Shown here: positions 1 through 5,549 of the stretch, piece after piece
Layout of the letters: each line of letters starts with the position of its first letter
How positions within the stretch are numbered: the first letter of the stretch is position 1
NCBI GenBank assembly: GCA_003225595.1
Contig: QIAR01000290.1
Span: 1 to 12,919, forward strand
Source: Acidobacteriota bacterium
GTDB lineage: Bacteria; Acidobacteriota; Terriglobia; Terriglobales; Acidobacteriaceae
Reading direction: 5' to 3'
DNA: 12,919 bases
Translations under genes and position numbers: made by a program
Notes under the pieces: generated by a model
The model's input: the letters and a program-made list of their open reading frames with translations, nothing else
Databases searched by the model: none
What the model was told of the DNA's origin: nothing

Positions 1-1488
1 AATGATGCCTATAAGCTTGCGGTACAGGCGGAAGCATTCATCCCGCATGACCCCACACTGACCGAACTCTTTTCAAAATGCTCTTTGCGCATCAACATCA
101 GGACAGAGCCTCCAGGCACCAGGATCTATTTCAAGGAGTACAAGGATCCAGACGGTGAATGGAAATACCTCGGTATCTCACCCCTCGAAAACATCAGAGT
201 GCCGATTGGCATCTTTCGATGGAAGACGGAAAAGGAGGGCTACGAGACCGTGCTGGCAGCTTCTTCCACTTATGACGTCGCTATTTCCGCAAGAAATCCG
301 CGAATTCCTTACAACATTCTCAGAGTGCTGCGCAAGAAGGGAAGCGTCTCGCCGGACATGGTGCGGGTGCCGGGAGCGAAAACAGACATCGGGAAATTGA
401 GTGGCTTTTTAATAGACAAATATGAGGTCACGAACAAACAATACAAAAAATTCATCGACAGCGGCGGATATCGAGACAAGCAATACTGGAAGCACCAGTT
501 TCTCGATGACAGCAAAGCGGTGACCTGGGAGAAAGCCATGGCCAGTTTTGTTGATCAGACGGGCAGGCCTGGCCCGGCTACTTGGCAGGCCGGAGACTAT
601 CCTGAGGAACAGAGCGATTTTCCCGTATCAGGTATTAGTTGGTATGAAGCGGCCGCCTATGCGGAGTTTGTCGGAAAGAGCCTGCCCACAGGAGTTCACT
701 GGGATATGGCACGGGGTGAAGGTACTCCACTGCTTAGGTTGGGTGGGCTCGAAAACTTTGCTCCCTTCAGCAATTTCAGTGGCAAGGGACCAGTCGCGGT
801 GGGAAGCCTCCCGGGCATTACGCCCTACGGCGCCTTTGATATGGCGGGGAACGTAAGGGAGTGGTGCTGGAACAAGACCCCGAAGGGAAGATTGCTTCGG
901 GGCGGCGCCTGGGACGATCGTACCTACATGTTCGACAGTTTAAGCCAGGCTCCTCCCATGGACCGGTCACCGAAGAACGGGTTTCGATGTGCTCTTTATC
1001 CCTCTCCGGAGAAGATACCGAAGAAGGCATTCCAGGAAGAAGGCCTTCCCGAAGACGAATTCCCAGACCTATACAAGCAAAGGCCGGTGGCGGATTCGGT
1101 CTTTCAAACTTACCGTGAGCAATTCTCCTATGACAAGACTGACCTTCAGGCGCGCGTCGAGTGGAGGAAGGAAAACTCTGAAGGCTGGATTCAGGAGAAG
1201 ATAACCTTTGACGCCGCTTATGGCGGCGAGCGGGTCATCGCCTACCTGTTTCTTCCCCGGAACACGCCCCCCCGTACCAAACTGTCATTTTTTTCCCGGG
1301 TGCCGCGGCGTCCTACCGCAGATCGAGCCAGGACCTTGAGACCCAGTACTCGGGTGACCTTTCCTTCATCATCAAGAATGGCCGTGCGGTTCTCTATCCC
1401 GTTTATAAGGGGACCTTCGAACGCGGAAACGACAGCCTGGCTGCCCTCGCTGAAGAGTGGGGAGAGTCTCATCAGTCCGCGGAATTGA
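1..1488 (+). CDS. PEGA/SUMF1-like/hydrolase multidomain protein (probable kinase C-terminal part), 5' partial and frameshifted
   Basis: The frame is open from base 1, so the N-terminus lies outside the window. In order: residues about 28-90 resemble a PEGA domain (LRINIRTEPPGTRIYFKEY). Residues about 115-335 form a SUMF1/formylglycine-generating-enzyme-like fold (FLIDKYEVTNKQYKKF, FPVSGISWYEAAAYAEF, GAFDMAGNVREWCW, RGGAWDD, NGFRCAL). The start of an alpha/beta hydrolase follows (AAYGGERVIAYLFLPRNTPP). In acidobacterial relatives this tail is usually fused to an N-terminal Ser/Thr protein kinase, which I infer but cannot see. The segment after RGGAW lacks the two active-site cysteines of true FGE, so sulfatase activation is unlikely and a binding role more probable. 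After the seven-C run at 1267-1273 the frame reads about 70 unrelated residues to the stop at 1486-1488; the homologous continuation is in frame 3. The defect may be a sequencing error, a real mutation or recoding. Confidence 0.85.
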   Translation, partial: NDAYKLAVQAEAFIPHDPTLTELFSKCSLRINIRTEPPGTRIYFKEYKDPDGEWKYLGISPLENIRVPIGIFRWKTEKEGYETVLAASSTYDVAISARNPRIPYNILRVLRKKGSVSPDMVRVPGAKTDIGKLSGFLIDKYEVTNKQYKKFIDSGGYRDKQYWKHQFLDDSKAVTWEKAMASFVDQTGRPGPATWQAGDYPEEQSDFPVSGISWYEAAAYAEFVGKSLPTGVHWDMARGEGTPLLRLGGLENFAPFSNFSGKGPVAVGSLPGITPYGAFDMAGNVREWCWNKTPKGRLLRGGAWDDRTYMFDSLSQAPPMDRSPKNGFRCALYPSPEKIPKKAFQEEGLPEDEFPDLYKQRPVADSVFQTYREQFSYDKTDLQARVEWRKENSEGWIQEKITFDAAYGGERVIAYLFLPRNTPPRTKLSFFSRVPRRPTADRARTLRPSTRVTFPSSSRMAVRFSIPFIRGPSNAETTAWLPSLKSGESLISPRN

Positions 1489-1913
1489 TGATTCAGCAGA
1501 TCAAGGATTTCCGAAGATGCGTCGACTATCTGGAGACACGGCAGGATATTGACGGCAAGAAGCTTGCATTTTACGGAATCAGCTGGGGCGGGCGCTTCGG
1601 AGCCATCATCCCCGCGGTGGAGCCACGTCTCAAAGCCAGCGTTTTAGCAGGAGCTAGCATGTTCCTTACCCTACGTCCCGAAGTGAGTCCAATCAACTAC
1701 GTAACCCGGGTGAAAATACCGACCCTGATGCTGAACGGAAAATTCGATACTCGTCGTCCTGAGAAAACCATTCAGCCGATGTACGACCTCTTGGGAACGC
1801 CCGCCACCGACAAACAACTGAAATTGTATGAAACCGACCACACCCCACCGAGAAATGAACTCATCAAAGAGACTCTGGCCTGGCTCGATCGCTACCTGGG
1901 CCCGGTCCAGTGA
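1272..1913 (+). pseudogene. Alpha/beta hydrolase (dienelactone-hydrolase-like) C-terminal domain, frame-3 continuation of the preceding gene
   Basis: This is the rest of the hydrolase domain begun in frame 1. Reading in frame 3 from the C run gives PPPYQTVIFFPGAAAS, then NGRAVLYPVYKGTFERG, then CVDYLETRQDIDGKKLAFYG. The nucleophile elbow is GISWGG (Ser at about 1585), the acid is in LMLNGKFDTRRP, and the base His is in ETDHTPPRNE; the protein ends DRYLGPVQ. All three catalytic positions are therefore intact, which suggests the break is recent or artefactual. An isolated start at 1485 (TTG) or 1488 (ATG) would give about 142 residues containing the elbow but lacking the first strands and oxyanion region of the fold, so a working separate protein is doubtful. 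With one more C in the run, the whole gene would read through from 1 to 1913. Confidence 0.8.
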
Positions 1914-1950
1914 ACCGAGATCTACGCAGCATCATCGAGTCGGTTTTTCG

Positions 1951-1999
1951 GGAAGGTAGATTGATGCTATCGGCATGATCAATCTGTATTAGGCCTTCC
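1951..1999 (+). terminator. Composite inverted repeat after the hydrolase gene, possible terminator
   Basis: GGAAGG at 1951-1956 pairs with CCTTCC at 1994-1999, and inside it AGATTGAT at 1958-1965 pairs perfectly with ATCAATCT at 1978-1985. The structure starts 38 bases after the stop at 1913. No T-run follows, so intrinsic termination is plausible but unproven. Confidence 0.4.
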
Positions 2000-2099
2000 G
2001 CCAAAGCCTACCTCCAATTTTCCACCGATACAGTTTCCGGGTTTAGATCCAAAGACGAATGCTGGCCTGAGAATAAGTTGCCGCCATGTGTCGCGGAGA

Positions 2100-2200
2100 T
2101 CAGAAGCTCAGGTTCAGCCCAAGCTGCAGGTTGCGCGGGTTGAAGGTACCCAGTCGTGCGCGGAGTCGATGCCATTTTTGATGCGATGCACCCACTTTCG
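2100..2200 (-). pseudogene. Relic: C-terminal tail of an Oar-like TonB-dependent receptor
   Basis: On the minus strand this reads WHRLRARLGTFNPRNLQLGL and then NLSF followed by a stop at 2102-2100. A tail of the form GTFNPRNLQLGL..xF with a terminal Phe is characteristic of Oar-like beta-barrel proteins; the intact receptor further right in this window ends in the comparable SLRLQF. Only about 20-25 residues are recognisable and no barrel precedes them in this frame, so this is a fragment. The family call rests on motif recognition only. Confidence 0.45.
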
Positions 2201-2225
2201 ATCCTTCGAATTGTGTCAACTAAGG

Positions 2226-2379
2226 TCGGATTACAATCTTGATGGCGAGGCCAACGACCGTCCGAATGCGAACGCGAACAAACGTCCATGCTACTCACGT
2301 TTTCGACCTGCCAGAAAACTTCTTCACATCGCCTTGCCTGGGCTGCGGGGTTATGAATGCGCGCAGGAAGCCAATATGA
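2226..2379 (+). pseudogene. Relic: internal segment of an Oar-like TonB-dependent receptor, frameshifted
   Basis: In frame 3, bases 2226-2279 read SDYNLDGEANDRPNANAN, matching the D-x-N-x-DG-x-x-NDRPN motif found late in the barrel of Oar-like receptors. Around 2280-2287 the similarity jumps to frame 1, which reads HATHVFDLPENFFTSPCLGC and stops at 2377-2379; such a segment normally follows the DRPN motif. The frameshift and the absence of the rest of the gene show decay. In an intact gene this segment lies upstream of the C-terminal tail on the same strand; here the tail is on the other strand just to the left, so an inversion between about 2160 and 2225 is implied. Confidence 0.45.
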
Positions 2380-2495
2380 GTGTGGAAGTTGAGATGGGCT
2401 TTGTGCCATTACTGCCCGTGGGGGTTTTGTTAGAGTCTCTTATTGGGAGTGCCCCAAACATGGTGCACATTCGGATGTGATGCCTGATAGACTCA

Positions 2496-2894
2496 TTGCG
2501 CTTTGAAAATCAATCATTTCTCCTGAAACGGGAAGCTCTAAATCGGGCGTCCCGCATTTTTTCCTGGGGATGCTCCATGCAATGGGAAGAGCGGCTGTTC
2601 TGGCTGGCACGGGGCTCCTTCCAGGCGCGCGCTGATGCTTGGACACAGGAACGCATCGACGGGAAAACCGCAAACGTCCGAACGCTGCGTGACGTTGATC
2701 TATTCGATGTTGGGCCGTGCACCTACCCGGCATATTCTGACACCAAGGTATCGGCTCGGTCGTCCGGGATCGTCACACCCGAAACCACAGGTCTGTATGT
2801 ACGTCGGAATGACATCATGAATGGCAGGGCTGTGACAGTGATGACAGCGGAGGAGATTCGGCTTCGGCTGCGCATGGCCAGCGTCATTCTTTGA
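2496..2894 (+). pseudogene. Relic: C-terminal part of an HK97-family phage prohead protease
   Basis: The frame reads RGSFQARADAWTQER, then DVDLFDVGPCTYPAYSDTK and VSARS at residues about 66-89. This matches the conserved late segment of HK97/S78-type prohead proteases (SFGF...W..., then LxEVSPVTFPAYPxTxVxxRS). The frame ends with VMTAEEIRLRLRMASVIL, a plausible C-terminus for such a protein. The first ~38 residues look unlike the family, and the upstream part with the catalytic His of the assembly protease is absent, so the gene is truncated and presumably dead. No capsid, portal or terminase sequence was recognised on either side. Opening codon is TTG without a clear ribosome binding site. 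Confidence 0.5.
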
Positions 2895-3226
2895 GTTTTC
2901 TACGGACATCGACCGGCCTGCCCGTCCTAGCAGGCACGGTGTAGCCGGAGGTTAACCTAGTTGTGACGCGATTTTGCCTCGATTTGCACATTCCAGATTG
3001 CGCCCGGGCCGTGTCGTGAGCGATTTCAAAAGAAGGAACGACGCAAAAAATCAGGGCAGTGCCGGTTCCATACGCACACGGCGAAGCGACTGCACAGTTT
3101 GTTGTCATTGGGCTGTGGAAGAGTGTGCATGTAGTGGAAAACAAGGGTCAATAAAGTTGCGCGTTTTTCGTGGGACTTAAAGACTGAGGAGAGTAAGTTT
3201 CCGTACAGCCCTCGGCATAGCCGGGG
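2895..3226. other. Gap without a recognisable gene
   Basis: Short open frames exist on both strands, none with a family motif or good start context. A plus-strand stretch at about 3061-3150 reads VPYAHGEATAQFVVIGLWKS, which has coding-like composition but is unrecognised and may be another relic. Confidence 0.4.
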
Positions 3227-3264
3227 TGCGCAGGGGAGGTGAAATCTTCGATCTCTCCTGCGCA
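3227..3264 (+). promoter_or_regulatory. Strong 5' hairpin just upstream of the zinc-ribbon gene
   Basis: TGCGCAGGGGAG at 3227-3238 pairs with CTCTCCTGCGCA at 3253-3264 around a 14-base loop: 12 consecutive pairs in RNA, one of them G-U. It ends 16 bases before the ATG at 3281 and leaves the GAGGG ribosome binding site (3272-3276) just outside the stem. A smaller CGGC/GCCG hairpin lies at 3213-3223. It could be a 5'-UTR regulatory structure or a terminator of upstream transcription. Confidence 0.45.
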
Positions 3265-3280
3265 GAACTGCGAGGGCGCT

Positions 3281-3475
3281 ATGGCTCTGTTGCTCTGTCC
3301 ATTGTGCGGGAGTACCTCTCTGGAGCGACTGATTGGTCCGAGTGTTGTGGCCTATCAATGTCTTGAGAATGCGCACATTTTCTTCGTTCGTAAGACAGAA
3401 TTTGAGGCAAGCGAACCGATTCGTGCGGAAGTTTCAATGAACCGTGCGAGGCCTCGCCACACTCCAGCGGCTTGA
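3281..3475 (+). CDS. Small zinc-ribbon-like protein
   Basis: A 64-residue protein starting at ATG 3281, four bases after a GAGGG ribosome binding site. The first half carries CPLCG at residues 6-10 and then YQC at 25-27 and H at 32, a Cys2-Cys/His pattern like a one-knuckle zinc ribbon; between them lies STSLERLIGPSVVAYQCLEN. HIFFVRKTEF follows, and the last 20 residues are rich in Arg and Pro and look disordered. The function is unknown; small zinc ribbons of this kind bind nucleic acid or protein. The frame stays open upstream to 3239, but that would place the start inside the hairpin, so I prefer 3281. Confidence 0.6.
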   Translation: MALLLCPLCGSTSLERLIGPSVVAYQCLENAHIFFVRKTEFEASEPIRAEVSMNRARPRHTPAA

Positions 3476-3620
3476 CGTGATCGATCACGTAACGTGGAGA
3501 GAAAAACAGCACCCTCAGTCTGCTCGGGGGAAACGGCGGCTCAAAACCGTGACCAAGGCGGAGCGGCAGAGAGTGGCTGCCAAGGCCGCTAGGACACGAT
3601 TGCGGAAGCGAAATATGTGA
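3444..3620 (+). CDS. Possible small basic protein overlapping the zinc-ribbon gene
   Basis: Frame 3 is open from 3441 and could start at GTG 3444 (58 residues) or GTG 3477 (47 residues), the latter just after the zinc-ribbon stop at 3473-3475. The C-terminal half, KRRLKTVTKAERQRVAAKAA and RTRLRKRN, is strongly basic and probably helical, and would suit nucleic-acid binding. No ribosome binding site is evident and I recognise no family. The composition is what suggests coding; it may equally be spurious. Confidence 0.3.
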   Translation: MRGLATLQRLDVIDHVTWREKQHPQSARGKRRLKTVTKAERQRVAAKAARTRLRKRNM

Positions 3621-3741
3621 GTCCCACACGTGTGACATCTGCCACGATTTCTTCTGCCCGTCCTGCTTCTCCTTCCACGAAGCAGAACACTCCAAGCCAG
3701 CCATAACTAGCACAGCAAGGAGCCAGCGCAAGACCGCCTGA
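3553..3741 (+). pseudogene. Cys-rich reading frame without a start codon
   Basis: Frame 1 is open from 3553 to the TGA at 3739-3741 and encodes CGSEICESHTCDICHDFFCP, then SCFSFHEAEHSKPA. The cysteines and histidines are spaced as C-x2-C-x4-C-x2-C followed by H-x3-H, which looks like a cross-brace or B-box-type zinc-binding module. The frame contains no ATG, GTG or TTG upstream of the motif, so it is either the tail of a frameshifted gene (perhaps the overlapping frames to its left) or is reached by recoding. The stop overlaps the palindrome at 3731-3749. Confidence 0.35.
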
Positions 3742-3749
3742 TTCGGTCT
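3731..3749 (+). repeat. Palindrome with CGCCTGATT core (boundary repeat, copy 1)
   Basis: AGACCG at 3731-3736 pairs with CGGTCT at 3744-3749 around CCTGATT. The core CGCCTGATT is shared with the copy at 3784-3811, and the hairpin overlaps the stop of the Cys-rich frame. The weakest member of the family by sequence, but it has the best stem. Confidence 0.4.
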
Positions 3750-3783
3750 AGAAGCTATCTAGCTACCTCATAAATTGGTAGGT

Positions 3784-3811
3784 GGTGAAATCGCCTGATT
3801 ACAACAATCAC
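3784..3811 (+). repeat. Boundary repeat, copy 2
   Basis: Begins GGTGAAATCGCCTG, identical over 14 bases to the copy at 4407-4420, then ATTACAACA where that copy has TTACCAACA. The two copies bracket the SnoaL-like gene, about 620 bases apart. Confidence 0.5.
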
Positions 3812-3914
3812 TCCGAAACGCCTTAATCCCCACAAGTAAGACTGATCTGGAGACGCTATCGTTTTGCCAGCTTGGTATCCAGTTTTGGAAACACTGTTCG
3901 CGCACACTTCGATA

Positions 3915-3932
3915 AAATCTGTTTTCAGATTT
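3915..3932 (+). repeat. Perfect hairpin upstream of the SnoaL-like gene
   Basis: AAATCTG at 3915-3921 pairs with CAGATTT at 3926-3932 around TTTT, ending 33 bases before the ATG at 3966. It may be a protein-binding palindrome or the 3' end of an upstream transcript; no partner is visible. Confidence 0.35.
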
Positions 3933-3965
3933 GACGCCAAACAGTAGATGCACGAGGAAACTTAG

Positions 3966-4382
3966 ATGACAATCGCGTGCGCTCTCTTGCAGCAACACAT
4001 CCAGACACTTGTCGACGACAACGCGCAATGGCAAAAGCTCATCGCCGATGACATTGTGTGGGAACTCACCTATGCGCCCTCCCTCGGCCATCCGGCGCGG
4101 CTATCGGGTCGGGAGGAGGCAGTCCGTCACGCAACCTGGTTTGTGGGGGCTGTGGAGAATTTCCGTTTCTTCGACCTCGCGGTACATGCCTTTGCCGATC
4201 CCGAAGGAGCTGTCGCCGAAGTCAAGGGGGAAGGCCTCATCAAGACGACGGGGCGTGTCTATCGCCAAGATTATGTGGTGTTCCTGCGTGCTGCACGTGG
4301 CAAGATCGCGTTCCTGCGGGAATATTTCGATCCCGTGCGTGCGGCCACGGCGCTGGACACACCGATTCTCGGTCTCAAGTGA
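3966..4382 (+). CDS. SnoaL/NTF2-like (nuclear transport factor 2 family) protein
   Basis: A 138-residue protein with the compact length and layout of the SnoaL-like/NTF2-like cone fold: an N-terminal helix region (LLQQHIQTLVDDNAQWQKLI), then ADDIVWELTY and the segment SGREEAVRHATWFVGAVENF, then three long strands (AVAEVKGEGLIKTTGRVYRQ, DYVVFLRAARGKIAFLREYF, DPVRAATALD). Members act as small isomerases, hydrolases or ligand-binding proteins; the substrate cannot be predicted here. There is no signal peptide, so it is cytoplasmic. The ATG at 3966 follows GAGGAAA at 3953-3959. It stands alone between two boundary repeats, with a terminator-like hairpin 50 bases downstream, so it is probably a single-gene transcript. 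Confidence 0.8.
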   Translation: MTIACALLQQHIQTLVDDNAQWQKLIADDIVWELTYAPSLGHPARLSGREEAVRHATWFVGAVENFRFFDLAVHAFADPEGAVAEVKGEGLIKTTGRVYRQDYVVFLRAARGKIAFLREYFDPVRAATALDTPILGLK

Positions 4383-4403
4383 TCTTCTAAAAATGTTGAG
4401 GTA

Positions 4404-4428
4404 GTTGGTGAAATCGCCTGTTACCAAC
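4404..4428 (+). repeat. Boundary repeat, copy 3
   Basis: GTTGGT at 4404-4409 pairs with ACCAAC at 4423-4428 around a 13-base loop containing AAATCGCCTGTT. It shares 14 bases with copy 2 and AATCGCCTGTTA with copy 4, and lies 21 bases after the SnoaL-like gene. Confidence 0.5.
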
Positions 4429-4431
4429 AGT

Positions 4432-4450
4432 TGCCCTTTTTCGAAGGGCA
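4432..4450 (+). terminator. Terminator-like hairpin after the SnoaL-like gene
   Basis: TGCCCTT at 4432-4438 and AAGGGCA at 4444-4450 are perfectly complementary around TTTCG, followed by TTCTT. It lies 50 bases past the stop at 4382 and before the next gene, which fits an intrinsic terminator with a weak U-tract. Confidence 0.5.
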
Positions 4451-4523
4451 TTCTTCAATATTGAAACTGCGATGGTCTGAGAGAACATTTTTCCCGGACC
4501 GATAATTGTGGCAAGCTGGACAG

Positions 4524-4781
4524 ATGGCAAAAGCTTACAGAACTGATGTGGTCGGCAAAAAGAAGTTTCAAGAGGAAATCCGGCAGCGTAGGAATGCTCT
4601 CAAGCCAGAGCGGGTGCCATGTCCGTTCGCTGGTTGCGAGTGTACTTATGAAATGTACGGCTACAGGCCGTCGAATCTTGAGGACAACGTAGCGACTCTC
4701 CAAGAACGGCTCAAGCGAGAACATCCCGATCACACCAGCGAGGTGCTAGCGGTGAATGAATTTCGCAAAGTGCCGAGGTGA
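4524..4781 (+). CDS. Small Cys/His protein of unknown function
   Basis: An 85-residue cytoplasmic protein from ATG 4524 (an in-frame TTG at 4506 would add six residues). The first 30 residues are basic (GKKKFQEEIRQRRNALKPER). Then come CPFAGCEC at residues 33-40 and, after a loop of about 26 residues, H67 and H70 in REHPDH, so a C-x4-C ... H-x2-H metal site is possible. The wide separation is unlike a classic C2H2 finger, but the middle segment (ATLQERLKREHP) should be the recognition-helix equivalent. I do not recognise the family. No clear ribosome binding site precedes either start. It lies between copy 3 and copy 4 of the boundary repeat. Confidence 0.55.
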   Translation: MAKAYRTDVVGKKKFQEEIRQRRNALKPERVPCPFAGCECTYEMYGYRPSNLEDNVATLQERLKREHPDHTSEVLAVNEFRKVPR

Positions 4782-4876
4782 ACAACGTGCTGGCAAATCG
4801 TCAACACGTTTATGGCAGGAGTCTTCGTTTTCGCTGGTTTGGCATTTACCACATGGGGTTCTGAGCGTAATCGCCT

Positions 4877-4904
4877 GTTATCGCTCGTTGAGCCGGAGCA
4901 TAAT
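4877..4904 (+). repeat. Boundary repeat, copy 4
   Basis: The 28 bases match 5274-5301 at 23 positions (shared blocks GTTATC, TCGTTGAG, GGAGCA and AAT). The left neighbour AATCGCCTG (4869-4877) links it to copy 3. It lies just upstream of the ATG at 4911, as its partner lies upstream of the ATG at 5319. Confidence 0.5.
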
Positions 4905-4910
4905 CTGGTC

Positions 4911-5258
4911 ATGCGAACAAGTCCGGCCAGCAGAAGGGCCGCCAAGGTCGTTGCCATGACCTGTTCAATCGCCGCTCTCGTCTGCTTCGGTTTCGCTATT
5001 TCGTTCTACTACCGTGGTCTGCCCGACAAGCCGCAACCTGCGGTTGGCAGAATCTATCCATTGGATAACCACGGACTGATCACGTACATGACTGAGCGAG
5101 AGGAACGTCAGCAGAGGAGAGGATTCATCGGTTTCGGTGTGCTGTTCGCTGTGGCAGTTGCGCTCGACTTGCTGTTCGACATATCGGACAGGCATGCTTG
5201 GGAGCGGTACCGCCGAATGAACAGACCGCCATGGAATCACCGGTGGGGGCCGGGGTAA
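4911..5258 (+). CDS. Small two-TM membrane protein with an HG-x-x-x-Y-x-T motif
   Basis: From ATG 4911 this is a 115-residue protein with two membrane spans, about 12-34 (VVAMTCSIAALVCFGFAISF) and 71-91 (GFIGFGVLFAVAVALDLLF). The loop between them carries GRIYPLDNHGLITYMTEREE, resembling a motif seen in small uncharacterised membrane proteins (P-x-x-G-x-I-Y-P-x-N-x-HG-x-x-x-Y-x-T-x-x-E). Topology would put this loop on one side of the membrane and a basic tail (RYRRMNRPPWNHRW) on the other. The frame extends to an ATG at 4812, but that has no ribosome binding site and includes repeat copy 4; the shorter start follows GGAG at 4895-4898 and gives a standard two-TM layout. The function is unknown. 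Confidence 0.6.
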   Translation: MRTSPASRRAAKVVAMTCSIAALVCFGFAISFYYRGLPDKPQPAVGRIYPLDNHGLITYMTEREERQQRRGFIGFGVLFAVAVALDLLFDISDRHAWERYRRMNRPPWNHRWGPG

Positions 5259-5280
5259 CTTACGCTAAGGGCCGTTATCA
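5256..5280 (+). repeat. Boundary repeat, copy 5 (3'-end type)
   Basis: Starts on the TAA stop (5256-5258) of the two-TM gene with TAACTTACGCTAAG and matches 5537-5561 at 20 of 25 positions. It runs directly into the copy-4-like sequence at 5274-5301, so this boundary joins both repeat types. Confidence 0.55.
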
Positions 5281-5301
5281 GTCGTTGAGTGGGAGCACAA
5301 T
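5274..5301 (+). repeat. Partner of boundary repeat copy 4
   Basis: 23 of 28 bases match 4877-4904. It lies 18-45 bases upstream of the ATG at 5319. Confidence 0.5.
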
Positions 5302-5318
5302 ACGGCTGAGGGCGCACG

Positions 5319-5549
5319 ATGAAGCGCGTAGCTGGTGCCGCAATGGCGTTGGGCGCAATCGCAAGCGCCGAATTTTGCCTGCTGAAACTCTGGTATTTGC
5401 CGCGACCCAACGGTGACGTGCAAGTCGCTTGCGCGGTCGGAATCATCATTTCAGTCATGCTGGCGATTATTGGTCGTGGGATGTTCCATGACCACAGTGG
5501 CACCCAGTGGCCGCCCTCGTTGTCGGGTACGCGGCATAACTTACGATAA
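5319..5549 (+). CDS. Small membrane protein, unknown function
   Basis: A 76-residue protein starting at ATG 5319 behind GAGGG (5308-5312, six-base spacing). Two hydrophobic stretches, about residues 4-25 (VAGAAMALGAIASAEFCLLK) and 37-53 (ACAVGIIISVMLAIIG), predict two membrane spans separated by YLPRPNGDVQ, with a short polar tail ending TRHNLR. The first stretch could also be a signal peptide (cut near AIASA). The last 13 bases of the gene are part of repeat copy 6, so the C-terminus is encoded by repeat sequence. It has no recognised family; the adjacent gene is also a small membrane protein. Confidence 0.5.
   Translation: MKRVAGAAMALGAIASAEFCLLKLWYLPRPNGDVQVACAVGIIISVMLAIIGRGMFHDHSGTQWPPSLSGTRHNLR

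Noticed and set aside
818..1472. Several minus- and plus-strand frames within the SUMF1/hydrolase gene
   Set aside because: All overlap a conserved multidomain coding frame and have no motifs of their own.
2008..2409. A 133-residue minus-strand open frame
   Set aside because: The recognisable receptor tail is in a different minus-strand frame, and this frame shows nothing recognisable.
3279..3731. A 150-residue minus-strand open frame opposite the zinc-ribbon region
   Set aside because: It has no family motif, and its sequence is the complement of better-supported Cys-motif frames on the plus strand.
4380..5300. Classical integron attC sites at the small-gene boundaries
   Set aside because: GTTGAGT- and GTTGAGC-like core sites occur, but matching RYYYAAC partners at the right distance and the usual paired inner boxes are missing, and no integrase is present. 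Only the weaker repeat observation is kept.
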